Assembly: GCA_034620365.1 (NCBI GenBank)
Contig: JAQGEQ010000213.1
Coordinates: forward strand, 682,001-746,000
Direction of reading: 5' to 3'
Source: Pegea sp. RAD2-039
Lineage: Eukaryota > Chordata > Thaliacea > Salpida > Salpidae
DNA length: 64,000 nucleotides
The position numbers were made by a program, and so were the translations under genes. How positions within the stretch are numbered: position 1 is the first letter of the stretch; each line of letters begins with the position of its first letter. The notes under the pieces are model-generated. The model made no database searches and had not been told where the DNA came from. It worked only from the letters and a program-made list of their open reading frames with translations. Shown here in pieces: positions 13,901 to 24,161 of the stretch.

Positions 13901-15127
13901 TTTGGAATCTGGAATATATTTTATAAAAATAAATCCAATCCTGTCATCTCTCACAAACTTTATTGATAATCTTTAAAGATGAAGATCGAGGTAGCCTGCT
14001 ATTATAAACTTCCCAAATCAAACATCCTAACCCCCACATATCAATCGACCTACAGATGAAGAGCTAAAAATTGATTCAACAACTAAAGTGGTTACCATTT
14101 TTGACTCTTTCTTGATCGATTTGAACTTTTTTCAGGAACTTCATATTTTTCTAAACAAGGAAGTGGCTTAAGAGGAGGAACATTGCTGCCTTCACCGCTA
14201 GCAGGATACATATAATCAATCCCACCTGATAAACAAGTCTGTTAATCGATACTTTCAATAACATTTTGCCATTTTTATTATTTTTTATTTCTAACACCAA
14301 CAAAAATAAAAATTGTTTACCTATTTTCCATTCACCGGCTTGATTGACAAACATAGAAGCCATATTGACATTGTTGTGGATTAAATTAACGCTGTTGACC
14401 AGAAAACCAAGTCCTTTCTGTGATATAAGTCCTTCATTAAATCAATTGAATATGAAGAGACAGGATCAAATACTTACAGCTACTTGATGAAGGCCCCATG
14501 AAATTTCAAGGTTTTGATTCTTTTCTAGATTTTTTAAATGTTCAGATAAGGGTTTTACATGTTCAGTAACTAAATAAATAAATTTGTCGGATTCCAAACT
14601 GAAAAATATCAAAGTAATCTGAAAAAGTTTTCTTTGTACTCGCTTCAATTTAAACTATTTGATTATAAATTGGAAAAATTAATTTTTCTTTTAAAAAACT
14701 GTCACAGGAAATCATTTATCATAAAATACTTTTTGTATAAAATAATTGATATGCAAGTGAAAGTAAAATGAACTTGTTTAGAAAAATGTTATATAGTTAC
14801 CTATCAAGAAATGTCAAAACATTAGGATGTCGTAACGTCCTCAATGTTTTAATAGCAGATTGAGCTATTTGTTTACAAACTTCTGTGTTTTCAGCAACAT
14901 TAAATACAAATATAGAAACTGATTGTCCATTACTCTAAATATAAGTAGAAAATGAAATTTAAAAAATAAATCATAACTGATAAACAAATAGAAAATAGTT
15001 AATTCACTTTTTGTTTTCCATCATGTAACTTCCAAATAGAATAATCATCATCTTCAGAGCTACTAATTTTATCTCCTATTTCAAATGGAAAAACTTTTGT
15101 TGAGTCTCTTGAAAAAAACGACCACAT
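10962..15127 (-). CDS. SCYL1: SCY1-like pseudokinase 1
   Basis: SCYL1 is a catalytically inactive kinase-fold protein that works in COPI-dependent Golgi-to-ER traffic. Exons on the minus strand are: 15127-15008, 14934-14801, 14598-14478, 14417-14321, 14225-14096, 14049-13959, 13908-13753, 13703-13545, 13493-13353, 13299-13219, 13144-12989, 12937-12806, 12755-12623, 12417-12137, optionally 12083-11985, then 11633-11301, 11250-11136 and 11080-10962. Phases agree and the product is 832 aa, or 865 with the optional exon (human about 808). The start MWSFFSRD matches the family start MWFFARD. The catalytic loop is degenerate (HNN in place of HRD) and the DFG position reads GID, as expected for a pseudokinase. 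HEAT-like repeats follow ([29 protein letters not shown]). The C-terminal part has acidic Trp motifs ([15 protein letters not shown]) and the protein ends in RKCD, matching the family's RKxx COPI-binding tail. It is the last gene of the candidate operon, 134 bp after PMVK, with an acceptor-like TTATTTTAG about 80 bases before the ATG. Confidence 0.95.
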
Positions 15128-15261
15128 TTTAAAACTAAATATTTTTAATCTGTAAAAGTTTCTCATTAATTTTGTGTTTTGTTTGTAAATGTAGAAAACT
15201 GTGAAGCTAAAATAAGAAGATTTCAGTTAGAAACATATGATTAAAACTCATCATATAAATA

Positions 15262-15831
15262 TTAAGAATGATTTATATATTTATTGATTAGAAGATGTAG
15301 CTTATCAGCAAGCTTTTGATGGCAATTATCATTTTCTATGACTTCACAGCAAGACTGATCTAGAAAGTCAAGAGCACATTCAGACTCTGCATCATCTACA
15401 CCAGACATAAATTTCCATCCTCTAAGACAACGTAATTGATCTGTAGCTTGAATTCTAACTAAGACAGTAGCATTTTGAAAATTCTTCTGGAAATATTCAA
15501 TATCTACAACCCTTCTGGCATCTGTAATAATCCAAATAGGTGATATTGCATTCTCAATAGCTTTTTCACAGAAGTATTCAGGATTTTTGCTTCGTTTATC
15601 TTCACCCCATTTAATCATTGCTTTTCGGTAACGCTCTTTGTATGGTCCACATGACATCAGCTTCTCATAATCTAAATTATGTAAATTGGAATATTCAGAT
15701 TTAAGAGGACTTGATAGATGAATCATTTGACATCTGTCAATACCAATCATTTCAACCAGCTTATTCGCAACATAATCTTTGCCAGACTTTCGTTTGCCAC
15801 TCAAAACAAATACTACTTCAGGCTGATTCAT
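15262..15831 (-). CDS. PMVK: Phosphomevalonate kinase, animal type
   Basis: PMVK phosphorylates mevalonate 5-phosphate to the diphosphate in the mevalonate (isoprenoid and sterol) pathway. The gene is a single exon of 189 aa, about the size of the human enzyme (192). The nucleotide-binding loop GKRKSGKD is at residues 12-19. Family-typical segments follow: YKERYRKAMIKWGEDKR near 64-80, DARRVVDI near 104-111, and GVDDAESECALD near 144-155. This is the NMP-kinase-like animal family, not the GHMP kinase of fungi and plants. The human protein ends in the peroxisomal-type tripeptide SRL; this one ends NHS, so that signal is absent. The ATG is only 45 bp after the METTL16 stop, with an acceptor-like TGTTTTTATAG 19 bases before it, so the gene probably depends on its upstream neighbour for transcription. 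Confidence 0.96.
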   Translation of the reverse strand: MNQPEVVFVLSGKRKSGKDYVANKLVEMIGIDRCQMIHLSSPLKSEYSNLHNLDYEKLMSCGPYKERYRKAMIKWGEDKRSKNPEYFCEKAIENAISPIWIITDARRVVDIEYFQKNFQNATVLVRIQATDQLRCLRGWKFMSGVDDAESECALDFLDQSCCEVIENDNCHQKLADKLHLLINKYINHS

Positions 15832-15876
15832 TTAATCCAATATAATCCACCTATAAAAACAGCAGGAGTTAAAAAT
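15832..15876 (-). promoter_or_regulatory. 45-bp METTL16-PMVK intercistronic spacer with 3' splice-acceptor-like site
   Basis: Read on the minus strand, the spacer has a pyrimidine-rich run ending in TATAG, followed by 19 bases and the PMVK ATG. There is no AATAAA and no room for a separate promoter. This is the layout expected of a spliced-leader acceptor in a polycistronic unit; that reading is inference. Confidence 0.55.
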
Positions 15877-17163
15877 TTATTTGAAATATGGCTGGAAATT
15901 ATGAAAAGAGAGTTTATGTCTTAAATAAACCATCAACGAGTTAAGTTCTTCATGATACTTGTTGTCACAAGTGAGAAGAAATTTAAACTTTTGATCTTTC
16001 TCACATTTTACAACATTCAATAAACAAACAAGAACTTCTTCACTGTGAACTTTATCAATTAATCCAGTTTTATTTTCATTTAACCTTCGACGTTTTCTAC
16101 AGCCAACCCAGCTTTTAGTAAAAGATTTAAGTTTAAAAATGTTGTCATTTACCTGCTCAATTTCTAACAAACAGCTAATTAATTTTAAAAATGAGTTCAA
16201 AGCTGTTTGTTTGTCTGTTGAAAGTGATGTGAGAACAAATGGTTTTGTACATTTGGATTTTTTTCTTTCTTTTTGAAATTCAGAAATTGGAATCCGTGAT
16301 AAATCAAGATTTGTATAAAACGACCAACCTAACACCCATCTCATTGTGTTTCCTTGACAAAGTTCATGTTCTACTACAGATAATTGTTTATTTTCTTTCA
16401 ATTTCTTTTTTAATTTAAGAAAGCTTTTCTGTTTACCAAGCATTGTTGTAAACCATATACATTTCAAAGGTGACTTTAAGCTCTCAGAATATATTTTCTC
16501 ACCAAATGCAAAGTCACCACCGTCAAAATAAAGCTCATTTTCACACCCAGAGCAAGATGAATTGGCTGATGGTCTTGTTTTACTTTGATATTTTTCTTCA
16601 AAATTGTTAAAAAATGGAGGGTTACAAACACAAGCAGCATACATATTCTTGGTTTGATGAAAAAAGTGTTCATCTGTATCTAATACTTTGATGACTGATA
16701 TTCTATTTGTGAGTTTATTTTCTTTCACATTTTTAACAGCACACTGATAATTCATTTCATCTTTTTCAATTGCATCAAAATTCCAGTTTTCATTTAAAGT
16801 TACTCCAAGTAATCCATAAACACAGCTACAACCACACCCAATATCAAGAATAACTGATAACTCAGTCTTATCAGTTACTGAAAGTAATAAATCCTCAATA
16901 AAATGAATATAATTCAATCTTGAAGGTAAAGTTGGACTTAATCTGCTATCAGGTAGTGTGACAGATAGATTAAAGTCGTGATGGATTAGGCTGGTAAAAA
17001 GAGTAGAGACAGCTTCATTGTTTCGAAAGTTTATGAAGAATTTTCCTTTAGGTGACTGCTTCACATACTTTTTAAAGTCTGGATATCTATTTTTTAATTC
17101 CTCAAAATCAGGAGGGTTGTTTTTATATATATTTCTTGGATGCATAAATTTATTAAATGCCAT
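15877..17163 (-). CDS. METTL16: METTL16 RNA N6-adenosine methyltransferase
   Basis: METTL16 methylates adenosine in U6 snRNA and in structured MAT2A mRNA hairpins, using S-adenosylmethionine. The gene is a single exon of 428 aa. The N-terminal segment MHPRNIYKNNPPDFEELKNRYP is a family signature. The SAM-binding motif DIGCG starts at residue 107 and the catalytic NPPF motif is at 181-184. The conserved CQGNTMRWVLGWSFY lies near residue 270. The C-terminal half is a shorter, divergent version of the vertebrate-conserved region (human 562 aa in total), with a basic patch CRKRRR near residue 356. The coding region is intronless, unlike SCYL1 in the same cluster. An acceptor-like TTTTCCAG lies 27 bases upstream of the ATG. 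It sits 475 bp downstream of GTPBP3. Confidence 0.95.
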   Translation of the reverse strand: MAFNKFMHPRNIYKNNPPDFEELKNRYPDFKKYVKQSPKGKFFINFRNNEAVSTLFTSLIHHDFNLSVTLPDSRLSPTLPSRLNYIHFIEDLLLSVTDKTELSVILDIGCGCSCVYGLLGVTLNENWNFDAIEKDEMNYQCAVKNVKENKLTNRISVIKVLDTDEHFFHQTKNMYAACVCNPPFFNNFEEKYQSKTRPSANSSCSGCENELYFDGGDFAFGEKIYSESLKSPLKCIWFTTMLGKQKSFLKLKKKLKENKQLSVVEHELCQGNTMRWVLGWSFYTNLDLSRIPISEFQKERKKSKCTKPFVLTSLSTDKQTALNSFLKLISCLLEIEQVNDNIFKLKSFTKSWVGCRKRRRLNENKTGLIDKVHSEEVLVCLLNVVKCEKDQKFKFLLTCDNKYHEELNSLMVYLRHKLSFHNFQPYFK

Positions 17164-17638
17164 TATTAAGCTACACCTTAAAAACTTTTCCTGGAAAACA
17201 TCAACATAATTCTATGTTTTGTATTCTAGTATAAAATAACATAAAAGTTTATTGTTTTTTTTCAAGTAAAAAAGTTCAATTTATAACATAATTACTTTAA
17301 ATAGTAAGATATTTTGTTCAACATTATCAGTTTCTATAAGAAAGTTTTTTTTTCAAATACAAAACCTTAAAAAACATAAATCTCCTTTTGATTTATTTAT
17401 AAATAAATAATTTTAACATAAAGAAAAACTATTTTATGGTTTTTCACAATAAATGATATAATTTTTGAATTAAAATAGATTCAATTTCATTTTAAAAAAT
17501 AAGTTAAATCAATTACCACCATTTTTAAATGCTTACTTGAAAAAAATAAACAAAACAACTATTTAAAATAACAGGTAAAAACTATATTTTAAAATATTAA
17601 TATTAATATAAATAATGTAATATTAAATTACAAATTTG
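17164..17638. other. GTPBP3-METTL16 spacer, AT-rich
   Basis: This is 475 bp of very AT-rich sequence with no coding signal. On the minus strand it ends in TTTTCCAG, 27 bases before the METTL16 ATG, consistent with an outron or a 5'UTR intron. Confidence 0.5.
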
Positions 17639-19129
17639 TTATTTACCAATACAAAAATCTTTGAAAACAATATCTAATATTTCCTCACTACTAATTTTTC
17701 CAGTTATTTTACTTAATTCATTTAAAGCAAAGCGAACATATTCTGTTCCAATAACTACATCCTGACTAATTAGCTGTAGAGCTTCTATCAAATGCTTAAC
17801 ACATTTATCCAAATGATGACGATGTCTTTGTTGAGTCAAACTTGGTGATTCATTTATGTTTCCACATAATTCTTTAATATGATCTGACATAACACTAAGA
17901 AAGTTATTTAACCCATCATCTGTTTTGCATGACAGAAAGCATAAACCTTGATCAGAAATATCTTCTGTTGATATTAAATCAATTTTGTTAATAGCAACAA
18001 TAATATTAAAATCATTCAGCCTGTTATTTATATCTACTTTCATTTGACTACAATATGAAGAAACTAAACTATCTTTTTGGAAGTTTTCTTTCTCATTTAA
18101 ATATAAATATTTTTGAAAATAAACAGCATCTATCATTAAAATCACAAGATCAGCATCATTTAATTTGTTTAATGCTCTACTAACACCTTCACTTTCAACT
18201 AAATCATCACTTTCTCTTAAGCCAGCTGTATCACTGATAATAACAGGATAACCATCTATGTCCATTATGGAGTCAATAACATCTCTTGTTGTTCCAGCAA
18301 TTGGTGATACTATTGCTGCTGGTCTTTGAACAATTTTATTCATCAAGCTACTTTTCCCAACATTTGGCTCACCAACAATTACAACCTTCAATCCATTTCT
18401 TAATCTTTCTCCTCTTCTTTTATCATTAAGATGATTTGAGATCTCTTTTTTAAGTGTAACAATTTTCTCAACTACTCTTTGAAGAATATCTTCTTCTAGT
18501 TGCTCATCTTCACTGAAATCTATATAAGCTTCGAGATAGGCTAATGAATTTAGTAAGTTTCTAGACCATTCTGTATATATATTAGATAAGGAACCTTCCA
18601 TTTGTAATAAAGCTTGTTTCCGTTGAGCTTCAGTTTCAGCATGTATTAAATCACCAAGACCCTCAACTTCAGTTAAATCTAATTTATTATTAATAAATGC
18701 CCGTTTTGTAAAATCACCAGCTTCAGCAGGTCTTAAACCATCAATTGTTGATAAGGCATCAAGTACTGAAGAAACAACAGCTGGTCCACCATGTACATGA
18801 AACTCACAAACATCTTCACCAGTAAAACTTCGAGGAGAAGAAAAATAGATCAACATAGCACGATCAATCATTGTCTTGGAGACTGGATGGAATATTGGAG
18901 CTACCCAAGTTTTTCTAGGAGTTGGTAACTTGTTTAATTTGGTCATTTTCAGTAATGCTGTAGTTGTTTCTTGGCCAGATACTCGAATAATAGCAACACC
19001 ACATTTTCCAAATCCTGATGAAAGAGCAAAAATAGTTTCTTTATATAATGAAGATACATGCTGAGTTGTAGAAAACCATCTGTGAATGGTTTGAATTCTC
19101 AAAAATTTTTTAATTTTCAATGAATTCAT
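17639..19129 (-). CDS. GTPBP3: Mitochondrial tRNA-modification GTPase (MnmE family)
   Basis: GTPBP3 works with MTO1 to install the taurinomethyl group on U34 of mitochondrial tRNAs. The gene is a single exon of 496 aa (human 492). The first ~27 residues are basic and hydroxylated, with no acidic residue, as in a mitochondrial presequence. The TrmE N-terminal formyl-tetrahydrofolate domain follows (LSSGFGKCGVAIIRVSG near 36-52; FTGEDVCEFHVHGG near 102-115). The G domain has GEPNVGKSS at 253-261, AGTTRD at 278-283, DTAG at 300-303 and NKID at 381-384. The protein ends in CIGK, the invariant C-terminal motif whose Cys is needed for modification. It is the first gene of the candidate operon. An acceptor-like TTGTTATTTCAG lies about 60 bases upstream of the ATG. 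Confidence 0.97.
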   Translation of the reverse strand: MNSLKIKKFLRIQTIHRWFSTTQHVSSLYKETIFALSSGFGKCGVAIIRVSGQETTTALLKMTKLNKLPTPRKTWVAPIFHPVSKTMIDRAMLIYFSSPRSFTGEDVCEFHVHGGPAVVSSVLDALSTIDGLRPAEAGDFTKRAFINNKLDLTEVEGLGDLIHAETEAQRKQALLQMEGSLSNIYTEWSRNLLNSLAYLEAYIDFSEDEQLEEDILQRVVEKIVTLKKEISNHLNDKRRGERLRNGLKVVIVGEPNVGKSSLMNKIVQRPAAIVSPIAGTTRDVIDSIMDIDGYPVIISDTAGLRESDDLVESEGVSRALNKLNDADLVILMIDAVYFQKYLYLNEKENFQKDSLVSSYCSQMKVDINNRLNDFNIIVAINKIDLISTEDISDQGLCFLSCKTDDGLNNFLSVMSDHIKELCGNINESPSLTQQRHRHHLDKCVKHLIEALQLISQDVVIGTEYVRFALNELSKITGKISSEEILDIVFKDFCIGK

Positions 19130-20167
19130 TTAACAGTTACTAATAATTAAACTATCTTCTTTTAACTTGAAATAGATGAGACAAATTTCTGAAATAACAA
19201 AAATAATATTATATTTTCTTTTTTATAAACTTCAAATTTTTGAAATGATCTAGATTTTTTCTATCTGCATTTTATTAAATGATTTCTAGTTTATCTCTAA
19301 TTTATAATTTAAAATTTCTAATCACTATTAAAAAGAATTTTATCAACAATGTAAAAGTTTAACACTATTTTTATTAAGCTTTATATTATTTCATCTTTAC
19401 TTAACTTACTATACATTCATATTTATTATTTTTAAAAACATAACTAATATAGATCGACTATCAATATTAATAAGTTTAATTTCTATTAAAAACTCTTTTT
19501 ATCTATATTTTGGTTAGTTTCTAGATAAGATCTAACAATCAAAAAGTTTATACTTTATTTCATACTTAAAAAATACTTTAAATAAGTTATATCAAAAAAA
19601 ATATTACTTTTACAAAACTAATAAAATTTTTAAATAAACCTGAAGAAATATTTTACAAGCATAACTAAAATTGATAGGTCAAATAAAAATAAAACAAATT
19701 AGACGTAATAATATAATTGATGAATCTTTGCAAACCTTATGACATGGCCAAAAATTATAAATGAGTGGTACATACCCTAATAAAAAACCAGCTTTAATTA
19801 TTAAGGCAAAAAAGTTAATAATTATAAAACTTAACTAACTGCAGCAACTTCTTCGAAAAAGTTTACCCTAAGAAAGGAATCATAACTTATTATTAAATAT
19901 AAGTATTTTTTTTAAACTTCTCAACAAAAATTATTCATTTTTATATACAACTCATAGATGTGACATTTACCATGCAAATTCTAAATTATAAACGTTTACT
20001 TCAACTGGATTTTCACAAAAATTAAAAAATCATTAAAGGGCCTGAAGAAAGTAATTACAACTCAAAAGTTTAGTTTGAATCTATAATAACAAGTGTTAAC
20101 AAGTGTATATATATAACATCTTTTCCTTTCTATATTTTCAACTTAATTATATATAATAGGTATTATA
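19130..20167. other. AT-rich intergenic region
   Basis: No gene is recognised. This is the upstream flank of the GTPBP3 cluster and may hold its promoter, but I cannot point to an element. Confidence 0.4.
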
Positions 20168-20245
20168 TGTGAGAATTTGTGTTAGCGAGAGGTGGCCTCT
20201 TCAGGTACCCTCCTTCGCATTTATTCTAATAAATAAATATATAAG
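20168..20245 (+). mobile_element. LINE 3' end fragment (copy 1)
   Basis: About 75 bases are closely similar to the segment at 21295-21375. Both have a hairpin-forming core around GCGAGAGGTG and a tail of AATAAATAAAT repeats. No coding part is attached, so this is a severely 5'-truncated insertion or a fragment. Confidence 0.75.
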
Positions 20246-20569
20246 CTCAAGTAGGACACAACTGTATATAAATGTTAACTATTAAACTGGTCAACATTTA
20301 TTTTTGGCAGATAAGGTTGAAGTATTTTCAACTTTTAATTAATTTGTTTTTATTAATGGTTTCAGAAATTATTTTAGTTTTTTTATCGGCTAAAATATTC
20401 AATATGCAGGAGTATTTTAGACATATTAATTTATTTATTTATTTATTAATTTCTTACTTTAAAATTTAGTTCAAATAAGCTTGAATGATTTGACGAAATA
20501 TTTTATTAATATTACATAGTGCTAAATGAAATATTACTGAATAATTTACATACAATCCATATTATGTAT

Positions 20570-21375
20570 AACTTTTGTTATTGAGATATTACGGCATTAC
20601 TCTGACATCTGACTTCAAATGGCACAGTTATGTTTCCAGAATCTTTGGAAAATCTATCAAGCTTGTCCTCATCATAAAGACTTTTAATTCTAGAGATCCA
20701 TGGTTTTACGTCAACCTTTTCAAACTGTACATACGCCCTATTCTTGAATACAATGTCAGTGCATGGATGCCATATCAAGTTGGTGATATCAGAAAAATCG
20801 AATCTGTTCAGGCAACATTTACGAGATTGGTTTCCAGGAAACTTAATATCAAATACGAGAGTTATAAGCATCGTCTCAGCTTCTTCAATCTAGATACTTT
20901 GGAAATCCGAAGAATTAAATACGACCTTATTCTGATTTTTGAAATTATTCACAACCTAATTGATCTTCAGTTTGATGACTTTTTCTCCATTAGTCCCTCC
21001 CTCAAGTTATATCAACTTAGAAGACATAAATTACATCTTAATAAGCCCACTCCACCAGCTACGTTAACCAGATTAAGTTTTTTCTCATACCGCACAATCA
21101 GTACATGGAACAATCTGCCATCAGAGATTGTCATGTCAAAATCACTTATGCTGTTCAAGAAAAAGTTGAATTGTTATAATATCGCCAACATTGCTATTTC
21201 TAAACTGTGAATTTTTCTCTTTTACAATACTATGATTCTGTGCAATTCTTCATTATCATATGCTTTTTCGTTTACACGTCAAATGGATCTAATTTGTGAG
21301 AATGTGTGTTAGCGAGAGGTGCTCTCTTTAGGCACCCTCCTTCACATTTATTGTAATAAATAAATAAATAAATAT
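20570..21375 (+). mobile_element. 5'-truncated non-LTR retrotransposon with RT C-terminal ORF
   Basis: The open frame from about 20575 to 21210 encodes 211 aa of the C-terminal part of a LINE ORF2. It has YYGITLTSDFKWHSYV (thumb-region type), LYIRPILEYNVSAW, IESVQATFTRLV and a terminal STWNNLPSEIV segment followed by FKKKL, typical of CR1/L2/Jockey-like elements. The frame starts in mid-domain with no upstream RT core, so the copy is 5'-truncated. The 3' tail at 21295-21375 repeats the hairpin and AATAAAT tail of the fragment at 20168. The frame has no internal stop, which suggests a fairly recent insertion. I do not assign a clade. Confidence 0.85.
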
Positions 21376-23300
21376 TTTGAGCAGTCCTTTGTGAAATTGC
21401 AGCAGTAATTTTTCTATCATGTATTAATCTCATCTACTTCGATATCTTTCTTCCACAATTTTGACACGTTGGTGATTATTTTTAGCGTTTTAACTACAAT
21501 TTTCCATATTATTAGAGAACTCGTCGATGTGACTGAAAGAAAAAATAACTATGATATCTTTATTATTACTAGGTTATCTAAAAGCAGATAGGCTTTCTTT
21601 TATTTCTTGTAATTTGATATTATTTAAGTTAATAAATCAATAATTTCAAAAATTATGAAAATTTAATCCATTTAATTCATTAATATTTCCATTTTTAACA
21701 AACCTAGAATGTTTCATAGCTATACAAATCTTAGTTCCATCTAAAATACCTTTCAGCTATTTATTTAAGATTTATAAAGTTGACTGCATTTGTATTAAAA
21801 CCAAATTAGTTTAATCTGTAAGAAAAGAAAGGCAACTTTCTCTATAAAAAGTAAAATTCATTATATACGGTTATATTTGCATTACCTCGTTAAAGTATGA
21901 AAATCTCTTACTAGCTTACTTTGTTCTTTCAGTAATTGTTTCTTGTTCTTCCATGTGAATGTTTACTGTAATTTTATAAATAAAGTGAAAGTTTTTCAGC
22001 TATATTTAAATTTTCACTCATTAATATAGTTTTTCTGAACTATCATAAAAGTTTTGAATTATTCTTTGAAAAGATAGAAAGCAAACATGAAAGTAGTGTA
22101 GATATGAAAAATAAGTTTCATTAATCTTAGAGTACTTATTTAAAAAAAAATTGAGTATTATAAAATTCTTGATAAATAATTTGCAGCTATTAAATTTTAT
22201 TAAAAATAAGTACTAGGCCAAAACAGAATTAAGCCGAAACAATCATTTTGGTGAGTAATTTCAATGTGTTAGAACAGTTTTAATCAAGTGCATCTATTGA
22301 ATAAGATAAATAAAATTATCACTTTTTCTACCCTTCTTGTTTTTTTGTTTCAAAGAGTTCATATATGTTACTTTTATAATTTTGTATATATTTTTCTTTT
22401 ATTATAAAGTATTAAACTAGTTATTTAACTCGTTTATATGTTCTTACTTATTAACTTAAAATATCATTTTTATTTAAGAAATTTGAAATAAAGATAAGAA
22501 AAAGTGATAAAAATATATGTATCCCAACTAATATATATGTGTTACTTATATTGTTACATATTTAGATTATATATTGTATAATTAGTTTTAAATGATTTTA
22601 TTTTGTGTTTTGATTGTAATCTTAACTAGAAACCTCATTAAATATTAATAAACAAAATAATAAATATTTTTATCTAAATGTTTGGAAGTCCAATCATAAA
22701 CCTAAATTCTAGTGATTGAAACCCATTATTAATATGTAATATATTATAATATGCTTATTAATTATATTAATAACGATAAAGATAATAAAAATGATGAAGT
22801 AATAATGATTGAATATAATTATAATAATTAATAGTTAATATGTATAATATATTTAATGATAAAACTGTGTATTTATCCTTTAATAAGATTTTTTTGAGAT
22901 ATTGCTACTATAGTGATGATAGATTACATTTTTATTTAATTTATAATGATTTGATTACAGTGAAACATCAGGTTGTTATAATTTAAATTATTTTTTAATA
23001 AAATATGACTTTATTGGGTATATTTAAGAACAAAGCTATAAAAGCATGTGTAATGGTAATAACTTTATTATTAAAAATAGTCTTACATCAATTTATTAGA
23101 AATTATTAGTTTTCTGGTAAGTTTTATTTAATAATTAGAAAATATTTTTAAAACATTTTTTTATTATAATAAACAACTTTTTTTAATTTCTTACATTTAT
23201 TTATGAGAAATAATTTTATAACCTTTATAGTATTAATCTGATTTGTTATTCAATTTCAATTTTTTTATTTACATAGTCTGACTAAAAACTGTTTATAAAC
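21376..23300. other. AT-rich intergenic region upstream of GPN3
   Basis: No coding signal was seen. The region is very AT-rich, especially 22600-23250. It ends in a pyrimidine-rich tract and TTTACATAG, 24 bases before the GPN3 ATG, a good 3' splice-acceptor match. Confidence 0.5.
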
Positions 23301-24119
23301 ATGCCAAAGTTTGCTCATATTGTAATGGGACCTGCTGGTAGTGGCAAGAGTACATATTGCTCACTAATGAAGGAACATTTGGGAGTAGCTAAACGTCCTT
23401 GTCAGGTTGTTAATTGTGACCCAGCGGCTGAACATTTCAATTATGAGGTGGCGGTAGATGTTAGAGATCTGATTCAATTAGAAGATGTGATGGAAGATGA
23501 AGATTTAAAGTTAGGTCCTAATGGAGGCTTAATATTTTGTATGGAATATATCGTAAAAAATATGGAGACTTTAATAGATTCTCTTGATCCTCAGGAAAAT
23601 GATTATTTTATTTTTGATTTTCCTGGTCAGATAGAGCTTTATACTCATTTACCGGTCATGAGAAAATTTGTAGATGCATTAACAAGTCATGACTTTCGTG
23701 TTTGTGGTGTTTTCTTAGTTGATGCTCAATTTTTAGGAGATCCTTCTAAATTTATATCTGGTGTACTTTCATCTTTATCGTGTATGGTCAATTTAGAGAT
23801 TGCTCATATTAGTGTCATGTCAAAGCTGGATATGTTACCGCAATCTTCAAAAAATAAACTTGAACAGTATATGGAAAGTGAAAGTTTGTTGTCTTTTTGT
23901 CAACAGGAAAAACCAGCAGTTGGTGTTCGAAATTTTGCTACTCTTACTGCTAGCATATGTGAATTGATTGAAGGATACGGGATGGTTAAGTTTTTACCTC
24001 TTGACAGAAGTGAAAAAGAGACTATAGATGATATATTACAAAGTATTGATATGATTTTGCAGTATGATGACGAACAAGAAGTGAAAACTGAAGATTTTGA
24101 TGGAGATGAAAAGGATTAA
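23301..24119 (+). CDS. GPN3: GPN-loop GTPase 3
   Basis: GPN3 is a small dimeric GTPase needed, with GPN1, for assembly and nuclear import of RNA polymerase II. The gene is a single exon of 272 aa (human 284). The P-loop GPAGSGKST is at residues 10-18, the CDPAAE segment at 39-44, the signature Gly-Pro-Asn loop at 72-74 and DFPGQIE at 106-112. The SKLDML segment near residue 174 is the guanine-specificity position, reading SKLD rather than NKxD. The C-terminus is short and acidic. The ATG matches the family start MPKFAHIVMGPAGSGKST. An AATAAA signal follows the stop at 24156-24161. The gene converges on DNase I. Confidence 0.96.
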   Translation: MPKFAHIVMGPAGSGKSTYCSLMKEHLGVAKRPCQVVNCDPAAEHFNYEVAVDVRDLIQLEDVMEDEDLKLGPNGGLIFCMEYIVKNMETLIDSLDPQENDYFIFDFPGQIELYTHLPVMRKFVDALTSHDFRVCGVFLVDAQFLGDPSKFISGVLSSLSCMVNLEIAHISVMSKLDMLPQSSKNKLEQYMESESLLSFCQQEKPAVGVRNFATLTASICELIEGYGMVKFLPLDRSEKETIDDILQSIDMILQYDDEQEVKTEDFDGDEKD

Positions 24120-24155
24120 CTCAATTTCCTCTTGTTTTTAATAATCTTGTCGCAA

Positions 24156-24161
24156 AATAAA
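24156..24161 (+). terminator. Poly(A) signal AATAAA of GPN3
   Basis: This hexamer lies 37 bases downstream of the GPN3 stop codon, on the same strand. Confidence 0.55.

Noticed and set aside
20578..20871. 97-aa minus-strand open frame
   Set aside because: It is the antisense of the LINE reverse-transcriptase frame.
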